Origin: Micromonospora sp. HM5-17 | GTDB lineage: Bacteria > Actinomycetota > Actinomycetes > Mycobacteriales > Micromonosporaceae | Length of the DNA: 64,000 bases | Direction: 5' to 3' | Assembly: GCF_003762835.1 (NCBI RefSeq) | Contig: NZ_RJWA01000004.1 | Coordinates: 372,001 to 436,000 of the forward strand | Shown here: one piece after another, positions 35,097-45,941 of the stretch | How positions within the stretch are numbered: the first letter of the stretch is position 1 | How the letters are laid out: each line of letters opens with the position of its first letter | Program-made: the position numbers and the translations under genes | Notes under the pieces: model-generated | What the model was told of the DNA's origin: nothing | Database searches by the model: none | The model's input: the letters and a program-made list of their open reading frames with translations, nothing else

Positions 35097-35624
35097 GTGG
35101 AGACCGACGAGCGGGCCCGCGAACTCCTGCACCGGCTGCGCGAGTTCAACCGGTTGATCCGGATACTCCGGCAGCACCGGTCGGCGGAGCAACCGGCCGT
35201 ACCGTTCGGCATGGTCGGCCTCCTGATGCGGATCGAGGAGCTGACCGACCAGGTCGGCTGCCACGCCGGGGGCGTCGCCGGCTGCCACGCCAAGGAACTC
35301 GCTGAGCGGGCCGGGCTCGACCCGTCGACCGTCAGCCGGCTGGTCGCCGCGCTGGTGGCCCAGGGCCTGCTCGTCCGGCGTACCGACCCGGCCGACCGAC
35401 GGGCGAGCTTCCTCGTGCTGACCGACGCCGGACGGGCCGCGCTCGCCCGGGCTCGGGACTGGTACGTCGACCTGCTCGCCCGCGCGCTCGCCGACTGGCA
35501 CCCGACGGAGGTCACGGCGTTCGCCTCGGCGCTCGGGCGGTTTGTCACCGACATCCAGCGCAGCCTCGACGGCGCGGCTGCCGAGCAGGACAACCCACAC
35601 GACACGCGGGAGGCCGCGCGATGA
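35097..35624 (+). CDS. MarR-family regulator of the DHA2 exporter
   Basis: A 175-residue MarR protein. The winged helix shows ELAERAGLDPSTVSRLVAAL and GLLVRRTDPADRRASF. Just before the DNA-binding helices it has two GCHA motifs (Cys55/His56 and Cys63/His64) encoded by a 24-bp tandem duplication, so Cys-based sensing is conceivable. The GTG start has GAAAGG upstream. Its TGA overlaps the exporter's ATG (ATGA), so the pair is translationally coupled. It probably represses this operon. Confidence 0.9.
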   Translation: METDERARELLHRLREFNRLIRILRQHRSAEQPAVPFGMVGLLMRIEELTDQVGCHAGGVAGCHAKELAERAGLDPSTVSRLVAALVAQGLLVRRTDPADRRASFLVLTDAGRAALARARDWYVDLLARALADWHPTEVTAFASALGRFVTDIQRSLDGAAAEQDNPHDTREAAR

Positions 35625-37282
35625 GCGCACCCACCACGACGACCACCGTGCCCGACGCGGAGCCGATGAGTCATCGGCAGACCCTGGAGGCGCTCAGCGG
35701 GCTGCTCCTGGTGCTCTTCGTCGCGATGCTCAGCGGCACGGTCGTCTCGACCGCGCTGCCGAAGATCATCGGAGCGCTGAACGGCTCGCAGACCCAGTAC
35801 ACCTGGGTGGTCACCGCCACCCTGCTCACCGCGACCGCGGCCACCCCGATCTGGGGGAAGCTCGCCGACCTGTTCAACAAGAAGATCCTCGTCCAGACCG
35901 CGATCGTGATCTTCGTGCTGGGCTCGATCGTGAGTGGCCTGAGCCAGAACGCCGGCCAGCTGATCGCCGCCCGGGCCTTCCAGGGCATCGGCGTCGGCGG
36001 CCTCCAGGCGCTGGTCCAGGTGGTGATCGCGGCGATGATCCCGCCGCGGGAGCGCGGCCGGTACAACGGCTATCTCGGCGGGGTGATGGCGCTCGCCACG
36101 GTCGGCGGACCGCTGCTGGGCGGGGTCATCGTCGACACCTCGTGGCTCGGCTGGCGCTGGTGCTTCTTCGTCGGAGTGCCGGTGGCGATCATCGCGCTGA
36201 TCGTGCTCCAGGCGACCCTGCACCTGCCCACCGTCCGGCGGGAGGACGTCAGGATCGACTACCTGGGTGCCACGCTGATCACGGCCGGAGTGAGCGTGCT
36301 GCTGATCTGGATCTCCTTCGTCGACGACTCGTTCGCCTGGATCTCCTGGCAGACCGGCGCGATGGTCGGCGCCTCGATCGTGCTGCTCGCCCTCGCGGTC
36401 CTGGTGGAGTCCCGGGCCGCCGAGCCGATCGTCCCGCTGACGATCGTCCGGGAGCGCACCACCGCGCTCGCCATCGTCGCCAGCCTGGCGGTCGGGATGG
36501 CGATGTTCGGCGGCGCCGTCTTCCTCGGGCAGTACTTCCAGATCGGCCGGGGCTACAGCCCGACCGAGGCGGGCCTGCTGACCATCCCGATGATGGTCGG
36601 GGTGCTCGGCTCCTCGATCGTGGTCGGCCAGATGATCACCCGGAGCGGCCGTATCAAGCCGTACGTCATCGTCGGCGCGCTGATCCTGGTCGGTGGCTTC
36701 CTGATGCTCGGCACCATCGACCACGAGACCTCGCTGACCGTCGTCGGCGCGGGGATGTTCCTGGTCGGCGTCGGTGTCGGCATGACCATGCAGAACCTGG
36801 TCCTCGCGGTGCAGAACACGGTCGCGCTGCGGGACGTCGGCGCGGCCAGCTCCAGCGTCGCCTTCTTCCGGTCTCTCGGCGGCACCATCGGGGTCTCGGT
36901 GCTCGGTGCGGTGCTGGCCCGCCGGGTCACCGACCAGATCACCCACGACCTGGCTGCCGCCGGCATCCCGGTCTCGGGTTCGGGGAAGGCCGGCGGCAGC
37001 CTCCTCAATCTGGATGTCCTGTCCCCGGCCGTGGTGCAGATCGTGCGCAGCGCGTACGGCGACGCCACCGGGCACATCTTCCTGATCTCCGCGGCGATCG
37101 CGGTGGTCGGGGTGATCGCCGTCGTGCTGCTCCGGCCGGTGACGCTGCGGACCAGCCTCGACCTGCCCGAGAAGGCGCCGACCGCGGCCGGCGCGGCGGG
37201 AGTCGTCGACGGGGCCCCGGCGGTGCTGGACGAGCGGGCCGACGGGGCACGCCCGGACCGGACGGTGTCCCGGCACCGCTGA
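35621..37282 (+). CDS. DHA2-family (EmrB/QacA-like) multidrug exporter
   Basis: The 553-residue proton antiporter has about fourteen membrane helices. Motif A-like sequence WGKLADLFNKKIL follows helix 2; motif C-like GGVMALATVGGPLLGG lies in helix 5. Residues TALPKIIGALNGSQTQYTWV match the DHA2 N-terminus. It is coupled to the MarR gene by a four-base overlap. The substrate is unknown; such pairs usually export hydrophobic drugs or natural products. Confidence 0.93.
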   Translation: MSAPTTTTTVPDAEPMSHRQTLEALSGLLLVLFVAMLSGTVVSTALPKIIGALNGSQTQYTWVVTATLLTATAATPIWGKLADLFNKKILVQTAIVIFVLGSIVSGLSQNAGQLIAARAFQGIGVGGLQALVQVVIAAMIPPRERGRYNGYLGGVMALATVGGPLLGGVIVDTSWLGWRWCFFVGVPVAIIALIVLQATLHLPTVRREDVRIDYLGATLITAGVSVLLIWISFVDDSFAWISWQTGAMVGASIVLLALAVLVESRAAEPIVPLTIVRERTTALAIVASLAVGMAMFGGAVFLGQYFQIGRGYSPTEAGLLTIPMMVGVLGSSIVVGQMITRSGRIKPYVIVGALILVGGFLMLGTIDHETSLTVVGAGMFLVGVGVGMTMQNLVLAVQNTVALRDVGAASSSVAFFRSLGGTIGVSVLGAVLARRVTDQITHDLAAAGIPVSGSGKAGGSLLNLDVLSPAVVQIVRSAYGDATGHIFLISAAIAVVGVIAVVLLRPVTLRTSLDLPEKAPTAAGAAGVVDGAPAVLDERADGARPDRTVSRHR

Positions 37283-37300
37283 GGCCGGAGGCTCCCGGAC

Positions 37301-37888
37301 CTACCGCGCGGCGGCCCAGCCGGGGTCGCGGCCGGTGATGCCGAGCACCCGGTCCAGGGCCGGCGCGGTGTCGGGCACCGGCACCACCGGCCCGAAGACA
37401 CCGAGCTGCCGGCCCTGCTCGGCGAACGTCCCGACCCTGTCGAGCAGGTACCCGACCACCTCGTCGTCCCAGCTCCGCTCCTGGCCGGTCGCCCGGGCCA
37501 GGTCCCAGCCGTGGACCACCAGCTCGGTCACGATCATCGCGCCGACCAGGGCCGCCGGCATCTCGGTCGGGCCGCCCATGTGGGTGCTGCCCTCCCAGGC
37601 CGCGGGCTGGCCCCAGGCTGCGGCGATCCGCTCCACCTGGGCCAGCAGCGCCGCCGACCAGTCACCGCCGGTCAGGTCCATCTCCGTCTCGGCGGCGGCC
37701 GGCGGCGGCACGGTCTCCTTCCGGGCCGCGCCCTCCAGCGAGGGCCCCCAGAACAGCAGATGGTTGATCAGTTTGCGGACGTCGTACTCGCCGCACGGGG
37801 TCGGGTCGCCGAGCCGGTCGGGCTTGATGTCGCGGACGATCTCCGCCAGGCCGTCGGCGGCCTTCGCCATCAGTCGCACGTCTGTCAT
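37301..37888 (-). CDS. TIGR03086-type DinB/maleylpyruvate isomerase-like protein
   Basis: A 195-residue four-helix protein. GDPTPCGEYDVRKLINHLLF (about 28-47) and TELVVHGWDLARATG fit the metal-binding, mycothiol-dependent transferase-like family of actinobacteria, with His residues in NHLL and VHGWD as metal ligands. The ATG is not preceded by a good ribosome site; an in-frame TTG four codons upstream has GAGG nearby. The reaction is unknown. It is convergent with the exporter. Confidence 0.85.
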   Translation of the reverse strand: MTDVRLMAKAADGLAEIVRDIKPDRLGDPTPCGEYDVRKLINHLLFWGPSLEGAARKETVPPPAAAETEMDLTGGDWSAALLAQVERIAAAWGQPAAWEGSTHMGGPTEMPAALVGAMIVTELVVHGWDLARATGQERSWDDEVVGYLLDRVGTFAEQGRQLGVFGPVVPVPDTAPALDRVLGITGRDPGWAAAR

Positions 37889-37952
37889 GGCGACCAGCAA
37901 AGCACCTCGCCTCGGCGGCCGTCTTGAACGAACGCGACATAGCCTGGGGCCC

Positions 37953-38696
37953 GTGGCCAGGGACGTTCGGGAGTTGGCGGGGGCGTGGCGGCGGTTCCAG
38001 CGCCACGCCGTCGCCGCCCCGTCCCCGGAGCTGGCGCCGTTCGTCGAGCGCTACTGGATGGTCTCCTGGGAGTACGACGAGCCGTACCGGCAACTCGTCG
38101 TGCCGTACCCGAACGTGCACCTGACCTTTCTCGGCGGCACCGCCACGGTGCGGGGTGTCAGCAGCGGCCACCAGTACCGGGTGCTGGCGGGCCGCGGCTC
38201 GGTCTTCGGGGTGGCGTTCCGCCCCGGCGGCTTCCGGCCGTTCCTCGGCGTACCGGTCTCGACCCTCACCGATCGCGCGGTGCCGGCGCGCGAGATCCTT
38301 CCCGGCGAGCCGCCGTCCCGACCGGACGTGGCGGCGGTCGAGCGCTACCTGCGGAGCCGGCTGCCCGAGCCGGACCCGAGGGCGGAGGAGGCAGCCAGGA
38401 TCGTCGCCGTCGTCGCCGCGCGACCGACCGTGCTCCGGGTCGACGCGTTGGCCCGGGAGGTCGGGCTGACCGTGCGCGGCGTGCAGCGGCTCTTCGCCGA
38501 GTACGTCGGTGTCGGCCCGAAGTGGGTGATCCGCCGCTACCGCTTGCGCGAGGTGACCGAGCGCCTGGCCTCAGGCGACGCGGTCGACTGGGCCGCGCTG
38601 GCGGCCGAGCTCGGCTACGCCGACCAGGCGCACCTCACCCGGGACTTCACCGCGATGTTCGGCGAGCCGCCGACCTGGTACGCCGCGCGCTACTGA
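37953..38696 (+). CDS. AraC-family regulator
   Basis: The 247-residue protein has an N-terminal sensor domain of the DUF6597-like type (ELAPFVERYWMVSW, VFGVAFRPGGF). The C-terminal AraC helix-turn-helix pair (about 155-245) includes LAREVGLTVRGVQRLFAEYV and ELGYADQAHLTRDFTAMFG. The start is GTG with TAGCCT seven bases upstream, so the gene is probably leaderless. No target is obvious; the divergent DinB-like gene is a candidate. Confidence 0.88.
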   Translation: MARDVRELAGAWRRFQRHAVAAPSPELAPFVERYWMVSWEYDEPYRQLVVPYPNVHLTFLGGTATVRGVSSGHQYRVLAGRGSVFGVAFRPGGFRPFLGVPVSTLTDRAVPAREILPGEPPSRPDVAAVERYLRSRLPEPDPRAEEAARIVAVVAARPTVLRVDALAREVGLTVRGVQRLFAEYVGVGPKWVIRRYRLREVTERLASGDAVDWAALAAELGYADQAHLTRDFTAMFGEPPTWYAARY

Positions 38697-38702
38697 GGGC
38701 GG

Positions 38703-40256
38703 TCAGCCGAGGGGCCCGACCTCGGCCTCGATGACGGCCCGCAGCTCGGGACCGGAGATCACCGCCCGGGCCGCCTCCAGCACCGGGGCGAGGAAGATGT
38801 CCGGCCCGGGCTCACCGGCGAAGCCCCGGACCGCCGCCAGCGCGGCGCGACCGGCGGGGGAGGGGGTGAGCGGAGCCCGCAGTTGCAGCCCGCGTACCCC
38901 GGCGACCAGCTCCACCGCGAGCAGGCTGGTGAGGTTGTCCAGCACGCTGCGCAGCTTCCGGGCCGCCGCCCAGCCCATCGAGACGTGGTCCTCCTGCATG
39001 CCGCTGGTGGGCAGCGAGTCCACCGAGGCCGGGGCGGCGAGCCGCCGGTTCTCCGCGACGATCCCGGCGGCGGTGTACTGGGCGATCATCAGCCCGGAGT
39101 TGACCCCGGCGTCGGGGGAGAGGAACGCGGGCAGGTCCCGGGACCGGGCGACGTCCAGCAGCCGGTCCACCCGGCGTTCGGCGATCGCCCCGACCTCGGC
39201 GGCGGCGATCGCCAGGAAGTCGGCGGCGAAGCCGAGCGGGGCGCCGTGGAAGTTGCCGGTCGACTCGACCCGGCCGTCCGGCAGCACCACCGGGTTGTCC
39301 ACCACCGATGCCAGCTCGCGGCCGGCCACCTCGGCGGCGAACGCGAGGGTGTCCCGGGCCGCCCCGGCGACCTGCGGCGCGCAGCGCATCGAGTACGCGT
39401 CCTGCACCGCGTGCGACAGGTCGTCCCGGTGCGAGTCCATGATCTCGGAGCGTTGCAGCAGCCGGTGGATGTTCGCCGCCGAGACCGCCTGCCCGGGATG
39501 CGGGCGGATCGCGTGCAGCTCCGGCAGGAACGGGCGGTCCGAGCCGAGCATCGCCTCGATCGCCAGCGCCGCCGTCACGTCCGCCATGGTCAGGAGGTGC
39601 CGGGCGTCGGCGATCGCCAGCAGCAGCATCGCGAGCATCCCGTCGGTGCCGTTGACCAGCGCCAACCCCTCCTTGGCGGCGAGCGTCACCGGGGCCAGCC
39701 CGGCCGCGCGCAGCGCCTCGCCCGCCTCCCGCCGGCTGCCGTCCGGACCGAGCACCCAGCCCTCGCCGAGCAGCACGAGCGCGCAGTGCGCCAGCGGCGC
39801 CAGGTCGCCGGAGGCGCCGAGCGAACCGTGCTCCGGCACCCACGGGGTGAGGTCGGCGTTCAGGAGGTCGACCATGGCCTGGGCGAGCTCGGGGCGTACC
39901 CCGGAATGGCCCAGCGCCAGGGAACGGACCCGCAGCAGCATCATCGCCCGGACCACCTCCCGGGGCATCGGGGCGCCGATCCCGGCGGCGTGCGAGCGGA
40001 TCAGCGCGTGCTGCAACTCGGCCCGCCGCTGTGGGGCGACGAAGGTGGTGGCGAGCGCGCCGAACCCGGTCGAGACGCCGTACACCGGGCGGCCGGTCTC
40101 CTCGATCCGGTCCACGATCGCCCGGCTCGCCGACATCGCCTCGACGGCGGCCGGGTCGAGGACCACGGTGGCGGTGCCCCGGGCCACCGCGAGGACGTCC
40201 TCGGGGGTCACCCCGGTGGGGGTCACGGTGACGACGGGTCGGGTCACGGTTGACAT
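38703..40256 (-). CDS. hutH: Histidine ammonia-lyase
   Basis: The 517-residue enzyme converts L-histidine to urocanate and ammonia. Ala148-Ser149-Gly150 in [14 protein letters not shown] form the MIO cofactor. Other family sites are [23 protein letters not shown] and [13 protein letters not shown]. It is the last gene of the six-gene hut operon, and its start overlaps hutI by 13 bases. In some actinomycetes hutH lies apart from the other hut genes; here all are together. Confidence 0.96.
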   Translation of the reverse strand: MSTVTRPVVTVTPTGVTPEDVLAVARGTATVVLDPAAVEAMSASRAIVDRIEETGRPVYGVSTGFGALATTFVAPQRRAELQHALIRSHAAGIGAPMPREVVRAMMLLRVRSLALGHSGVRPELAQAMVDLLNADLTPWVPEHGSLGASGDLAPLAHCALVLLGEGWVLGPDGSRREAGEALRAAGLAPVTLAAKEGLALVNGTDGMLAMLLLAIADARHLLTMADVTAALAIEAMLGSDRPFLPELHAIRPHPGQAVSAANIHRLLQRSEIMDSHRDDLSHAVQDAYSMRCAPQVAGAARDTLAFAAEVAGRELASVVDNPVVLPDGRVESTGNFHGAPLGFAADFLAIAAAEVGAIAERRVDRLLDVARSRDLPAFLSPDAGVNSGLMIAQYTAAGIVAENRRLAAPASVDSLPTSGMQEDHVSMGWAAARKLRSVLDNLTSLLAVELVAGVRGLQLRAPLTPSPAGRAALAAVRGFAGEPGPDIFLAPVLEAARAVISGPELRAVIEAEVGPLG

Positions 40257-41419
40257 TGCGGTACTCCGTTGTGCAGGACCTGGCTGATCAGTGGAACCCC
40301 CGGCCGGTAGGCCAGGTGCAGATGGGAGGGGGCGGCGAGGATGCTCAGGTCGGCCGGGGCTCCGGGTCGGAGCACCCCGAGGTCGTCGCGGCGTAGTGCC
40401 CGGGCGCCGCCGGCGGTCGCCGCCCAGACCGCCTCCGCCGGGGTCATCCCCAGTTCCCGGACCGCCAGCGCGATGCAGAACGGCATCGACGACGTGTACG
40501 ACGACCCGGGGTTGCAGTCCGTCGCGAGCGCCACCGTCACCCCCGCGTCCAGCAGCCGCCGCGCGTCGGGGTACGGCGACCGGGTGGAGAACTCGGCCCC
40601 GGGCAGCAGCGTCGCCACCGTCTCCGACATCGCCAGCGCCTCGACGTCGAGGTCGTCCAGGTGGGTGCAGTGGTCGACGCTCGCCGCGCCGAGTTCCACG
40701 CCGAGCTGCACCCCCGGCCCGGGGCCGAGCTGGTTGGCGTGCACCCGGACGCCGAGGCCGGCGGCCTGCCCGACGGTGAGGATCGCCCGGGCGTGGTCGG
40801 CGTCGAAGGCGCCCCGTTCGCAGAAGACGTCGATCCACCTCGCGTACGGCAGCGCCGCGCGCAGCATCGGCCCGCAGACCAGCCCGACGTAGTCGTCCGG
40901 CCGGTCGGCGTACTCCGGGGGGACCACATGGGCGCCGAGGAACGTCGTCTCGGTGGTGAACTCGGCGGCGATCCGCAGCGACCGGGCCTCGTCGGCGACG
41001 CTGAGCCCGTACCCGCTCTTGATCTCGATCGTGGTGGTTCCCTGCCGCATCGCCTCGGCGCGCAGCCGCGCGACGGTGCCGCGCAGGGTCTCGTCGTCGG
41101 CCGCCCGGGTGGCCGCGACCGTGGTCCGGATCCCACCGCCGGTGTACCGCTGCCCGGCCATCCGGGCGGCGAACTCGGCCGCCCGGTCCCCCGCGAAGAC
41201 CAGGTGCGCGTGGCTGTCCACGAACCCGGGAAGGACGGCGGCGCCGTCGACGTCGATCCGCCGGTCGGCGGCCGGTGCGTAGCGGGCCGGGCCGATCCAG
41301 GCGACCCGGCCCTCCTCGATGAGCAGTGCCGCCCTGCGGCGGATGCCGAGCGGGCCGCCCTCGCCGCTGCCGGCCACGTTGGTGACCAGCTCGCCGATGT
41401 TGTCGATCAGCAGTTGCAC
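40244..41419 (-). CDS. hutI: Imidazolonepropionase
   Basis: The 391-residue amidohydrolase opens the imidazolone ring to formiminoglutamate. Metal ligands His70 and His72 lie in [14 protein letters not shown]; further sites are [27 protein letters not shown] and [14 protein letters not shown]. The start is GTG; the gene begins five bases after hutF and overlaps hutH. Confidence 0.96.
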   Translation of the reverse strand: MQLLIDNIGELVTNVAGSGEGGPLGIRRRAALLIEEGRVAWIGPARYAPAADRRIDVDGAAVLPGFVDSHAHLVFAGDRAAEFAARMAGQRYTGGGIRTTVAATRAADDETLRGTVARLRAEAMRQGTTTIEIKSGYGLSVADEARSLRIAAEFTTETTFLGAHVVPPEYADRPDDYVGLVCGPMLRAALPYARWIDVFCERGAFDADHARAILTVGQAAGLGVRVHANQLGPGPGVQLGVELGAASVDHCTHLDDLDVEALAMSETVATLLPGAEFSTRSPYPDARRLLDAGVTVALATDCNPGSSYTSSMPFCIALAVRELGMTPAEAVWAATAGGARALRRDDLGVLRPGAPADLSILAAPSHLHLAYRPGVPLISQVLHNGVPQCQP

Positions 41420-41423
41420 CGCG

Positions 41424-42803
41424 TCACCGCCCTGGTCCCGAGCCCGTCACCGCCGTGATCGCCGCCGCCAGCGCGGCCGGTACGTCGATCGTCACGTGCC
41501 GGCCCTCCCGGACCACCACCCGTCCGTCCACGAGCACGTCGGTCACGTCGGCGGCGGTCGCCGCGAAGAGGACGCCGACCGGCGGCACGCCGGCCGTCTG
41601 CGGGCTGTCCCGCCGGACGGTGACCAGGTCCGCCCGGGCGCCGATCGCGATCGTGCCGGCGTCCGACCAGCCCAACGCGGCATGCCCGGCCACCGTCGCG
41701 GCGTCGCGCAACTCGGCCGGGGTGAAGTGCCCCCGAATCCGCGTCGCCAGCCGCTCGTCCAGCTCCATTGCGCGGGCCTCCTCGAAGAGGTCGATCACGG
41801 CGTGGCTGTCGCTGCCGAGGCTGACCGGGCAGCCGACGTCGGCCAGGGCCCGGCCCGGGCCGATCCCGTCGGCCAGGTCGCGCTCGGTCGTCGGGCAGAG
41901 GCAGACCCCGGTCCGGGCGCCACCGAGCAGCGCCCGGTCCGCGTCGGTCAGGTGGGTGGCGTGCACCGCCGTCGTCCGCGGCCCGAGCGCGCCCGCGTCG
42001 GCCAGCACCTCGGTGGGGGTCTTCCCGTGGTACGCCCGGCACGCCTCGTTCTCGGCCGGCTGCTCCGACAGGTGCACGTGCAGGGGTTCGCCGCGCGCGT
42101 CCGCCCACGCCGCGACGATCGGGATCTGGTCGGCGGGGACCGCCCGGACCGAGTGGACCGCCGCCCCGACCCGGACGTGTCGGCCCACCGTGACCGGGAA
42201 CGACGCCGACGCGGTGTCGTTCGGGGCGATGGCGCCGGCCCGCTCCGCCCAGCGGGTCGCGTCTCCGTCGCCGAACCGGCGCTGCGGCCCGGCGAGCGGC
42301 TGCCCGTCCACGCTGGCGGTCAGGTAGCAGGTGTCGAGCAGGGTGAGCCGGATCCCGGCCTGGGCGGCGGCCTCGATCAGCGCCGCCCCCATCGCGTTCG
42401 GGTCGTGGTAGCGCCCTCCGTCGGGGCGGTGGTGCAGGTAGTGGAACTCGCCGACGCAGGTGATCCCGGCCAGCGCCATCTCGGCGTACGTCGCCCGGGC
42501 CAGGGCCAGGTAGCTGTCCGGGTCGAGCCGGCTGGCGACCGCGTACATCCGCTCGCGCCAGCTCCAGAAGTCGCCACGCCCGCCCTGGGTGTGCCCGCGC
42601 AGCGCCCGGTGGAAGGCGTGCGAGTGGGCGTTGGCCAGCCCGGGCAGGGTCACCCCGGGCAGCCGCTGGGCGTCCGGCGGGGCGGGGTGGCCCGGGACGA
42701 CCCGGGTGAAGCGCCCGTCGGCGATCTCGATCAGCACGTCGGCGTCCGGCTCCGGTCGGTCCGGCAGCCAGGCGTACTCGGCGTGGTAACGGCGCGCTGT
42801 CAT
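41424..42803 (-). CDS. hutF: Formimidoylglutamate deiminase
   Basis: The 459-residue zinc amidohydrolase converts N-formimino-glutamate to N-formyl-glutamate. His60 and His62 in [44 protein letters not shown] and [15 protein letters not shown] are typical for HutF. Its presence means that the pathway goes through formylglutamate, and the M20 enzyme just upstream is then the probable last step. Confidence 0.94.
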   Translation of the reverse strand: MTARRYHAEYAWLPDRPEPDADVLIEIADGRFTRVVPGHPAPPDAQRLPGVTLPGLANAHSHAFHRALRGHTQGGRGDFWSWRERMYAVASRLDPDSYLALARATYAEMALAGITCVGEFHYLHHRPDGGRYHDPNAMGAALIEAAAQAGIRLTLLDTCYLTASVDGQPLAGPQRRFGDGDATRWAERAGAIAPNDTASASFPVTVGRHVRVGAAVHSVRAVPADQIPIVAAWADARGEPLHVHLSEQPAENEACRAYHGKTPTEVLADAGALGPRTTAVHATHLTDADRALLGGARTGVCLCPTTERDLADGIGPGRALADVGCPVSLGSDSHAVIDLFEEARAMELDERLATRIRGHFTPAELRDAATVAGHAALGWSDAGTIAIGARADLVTVRRDSPQTAGVPPVGVLFAATAADVTDVLVDGRVVVREGRHVTIDVPAALAAAITAVTGSGPGR

Positions 42804-42840
42804 CGGCCACCCCGTCGGCCCGTCGCCCGACTCGTTGGTC

Positions 42841-42952
42841 GGTTCATCGTCCGGCTCGTTGGCCGGCCCATTGGCAGGTTCACCGGTCGGTTCATCGTCC
42901 GGCTCGTTGGCCGGCCCATTGGCAGGTTCACCGGTCGGCTCATCGTCCGGCC
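42841..42952. repeat. 48-bp tandem repeat between the amidase and hutF
   Basis: Two identical 48-base units beginning GGTTCATCGTCCGG (42841-42888 and 42889-42936), then a 16-base partial copy that contains the amidase stop codon. The repeat therefore looks like a duplication of the amidase 3' end. It fills most of the gap before the hutF start. Confidence 0.9.
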
Positions 42953-44151
42953 AGGTCGTCGAGGAGGGCGGCGAGATGCCGGACGCCCGCGGCGCAGTCC
43001 TCGTCGGTCGCCGACTCGGCCGGCGAGTGCGACACCCCGGTCGGGTTGCGCACGAAGAGCATCGCGGTCGGCAGGTGCGCGGCGAGGATCCCCGCGTCGT
43101 GCCCGGCGGCCGTCGGCAGCACCGGTACGCCGTCGGCGTGCAGCCGCCGGGCCGCCGCGATCAGCCCGCCGTCGAACGTGACCGACGGCGTCAGCGACTC
43201 GCGGGTGACCGCGACGGTGGTGCCGTCCCGGGCGGCCCGCTCAGCGGCCTTGGCCCGAACCGCCTCGACCAGGGCGTCCAGCGTCTCGACGTCGGCCGCC
43301 CGGGCGTCGAGCCAGCCCCGGACCCGGGCCGGGACGGCGTTGGTGGCATTCGGCTCCACCTCGACCCGGCCGATCGTGGCGTGCGCGCCGCGCTGCCGGG
43401 CCTCCTTGTTCGCCGCCAGCACCGTGAAGGCGTACGTCAGTATCGGGTCGCGCCGGTCCGCCATCCGGGTCGTGCCGGCGTGGTTCGCCTCACCGGTGAA
43501 GTCCAGCCGCCAGCGGCCGTGTGGCCAGATCCCGCTCGCCACCCCGACCGGCGCGCCCAGGTCGACCAGGGCCCGACCCTGCTCCACGTGGAGTTCGACG
43601 AAGACGCCGATCCGGGCCAGCAGGTCGGGGCGGGCCCCGGCCGGCGTGCCGCCGAGCGCCTCGGCGAGGGTCATCCCGGCCCGGTCGGTCAGCGCCGCCG
43701 CCTGTTGCGGGTCGAGCGCGCCGGTGAGCAGCCGCGACCCGAGGCAGGGTACGCCGAACCGGGAGCCCTCCTCCTCGGCGAAGGCCACCACCCCGACGGG
43801 GCGACGGAACGTCCGGCCCGCCCGGCGCAGGGCGCGGACCGCGAGCAGCGCGCTGACGACGCCGAGCGGACCGTCGTAGCCGCCGCCGTACGGCACCGAA
43901 TCGAGGTGGCTGCCGAGCAGTACGGCGTCGCCGGCCCGCTCCGCCGGCCCCGGCCGCGGGCCGTACCAGGCGATCAGGTTGCCGTTGCCGTCCGGCTCGA
44001 CGGTGTGCGCCCCGTCGCCGGTGGCGGTGGCGGCGAACCACTCCTCCAAGCGGCGGACGGGCTCCGTGTAGCCGTACCGGAGGTAGCCGCCGGTGCCGGG
44101 ATCGCGGCCGATCGGCGCGATCTCGTCCCAGAGCCGGCGGAACTCGGCCAC
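42940..44151 (-). CDS. M20 amidase in the hut operon (allantoate amidohydrolase family)
   Basis: A 403-residue binuclear zinc amidase. The family pattern is clear: LGSHLDSVPYGGGYDGPLGV, FAEEEGSRFG, HVEQGRALVDLGAPVGV, FTGEANHAGTTRM and GHDAGILA. The sequence resembles allantoate or N-carbamoyl amino-acid hydrolases, but its place between hutU and hutF suggests that it removes the formyl group from N-formylglutamate (inference). The start is uncertain: the GTG at 44151 is directly preceded by GGGAG, too close for a normal site, and just upstream lies the palindromic repeat. Confidence 0.85.
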   Translation of the reverse strand: MAEFRRLWDEIAPIGRDPGTGGYLRYGYTEPVRRLEEWFAATATGDGAHTVEPDGNGNLIAWYGPRPGPAERAGDAVLLGSHLDSVPYGGGYDGPLGVVSALLAVRALRRAGRTFRRPVGVVAFAEEEGSRFGVPCLGSRLLTGALDPQQAAALTDRAGMTLAEALGGTPAGARPDLLARIGVFVELHVEQGRALVDLGAPVGVASGIWPHGRWRLDFTGEANHAGTTRMADRRDPILTYAFTVLAANKEARQRGAHATIGRVEVEPNATNAVPARVRGWLDARAADVETLDALVEAVRAKAAERAARDGTTVAVTRESLTPSVTFDGGLIAAARRLHADGVPVLPTAAGHDAGILAAHLPTAMLFVRNPTGVSHSPAESATDEDCAAGVRHLAALLDDLAGR

Positions 44152-44158
44152 CTCCCGA

Positions 44159-44210
44159 CTGTTAGGAAGGGGCCCTTCTACAACCGAATCCGATAACAAG
44201 GGGCCCTTCC

Positions 44211-44214
<4 letters not shown>
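44159..44214. repeat. 56-bp palindromic intergenic repeat, copy 2
   Basis: Same layout as 22641-22696: CTGTTAGGAAGGGGCCCTTC, a different 19-base spacer, then AAGGGGCCCTTCCTTAC. On the minus strand it follows hutU and supplies its TAA stop, and it ends eight bases before the amidase start. Confidence 0.9.
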
Positions 44215-45890
<1,676 letters not shown>

Positions 45891-45941
45891 GGGAACTCCG
45901 TTCTCCTGGATTCCGGCGCGGGTCGGGGCCGGCGTCGGGCG

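Noticed and set aside
34880-37276. 798-residue minus-strand ORF opposite the DHA2 exporter
   Set aside because: Low-complexity Asp/Gly/Arg/His translation; the exporter and MarR genes on the other strand are clear.
42841-42952. CRISPR array
   Set aside because: The units are head-to-tail without unique spacers, so this is a plain tandem repeat.
41319-43181. 620-residue plus-strand ORF across hutI, hutF and the 48-bp repeat
   Set aside because: It is a shadow of the hut genes; the repeated RLVGRPIGRFTG-like stretch simply reflects the 48-bp DNA repeat.
42940-44151. Allantoin-degradation gene
   Set aside because: No other allantoin gene is near, and the gene sits within a complete hut operon; role in histidine degradation preferred.
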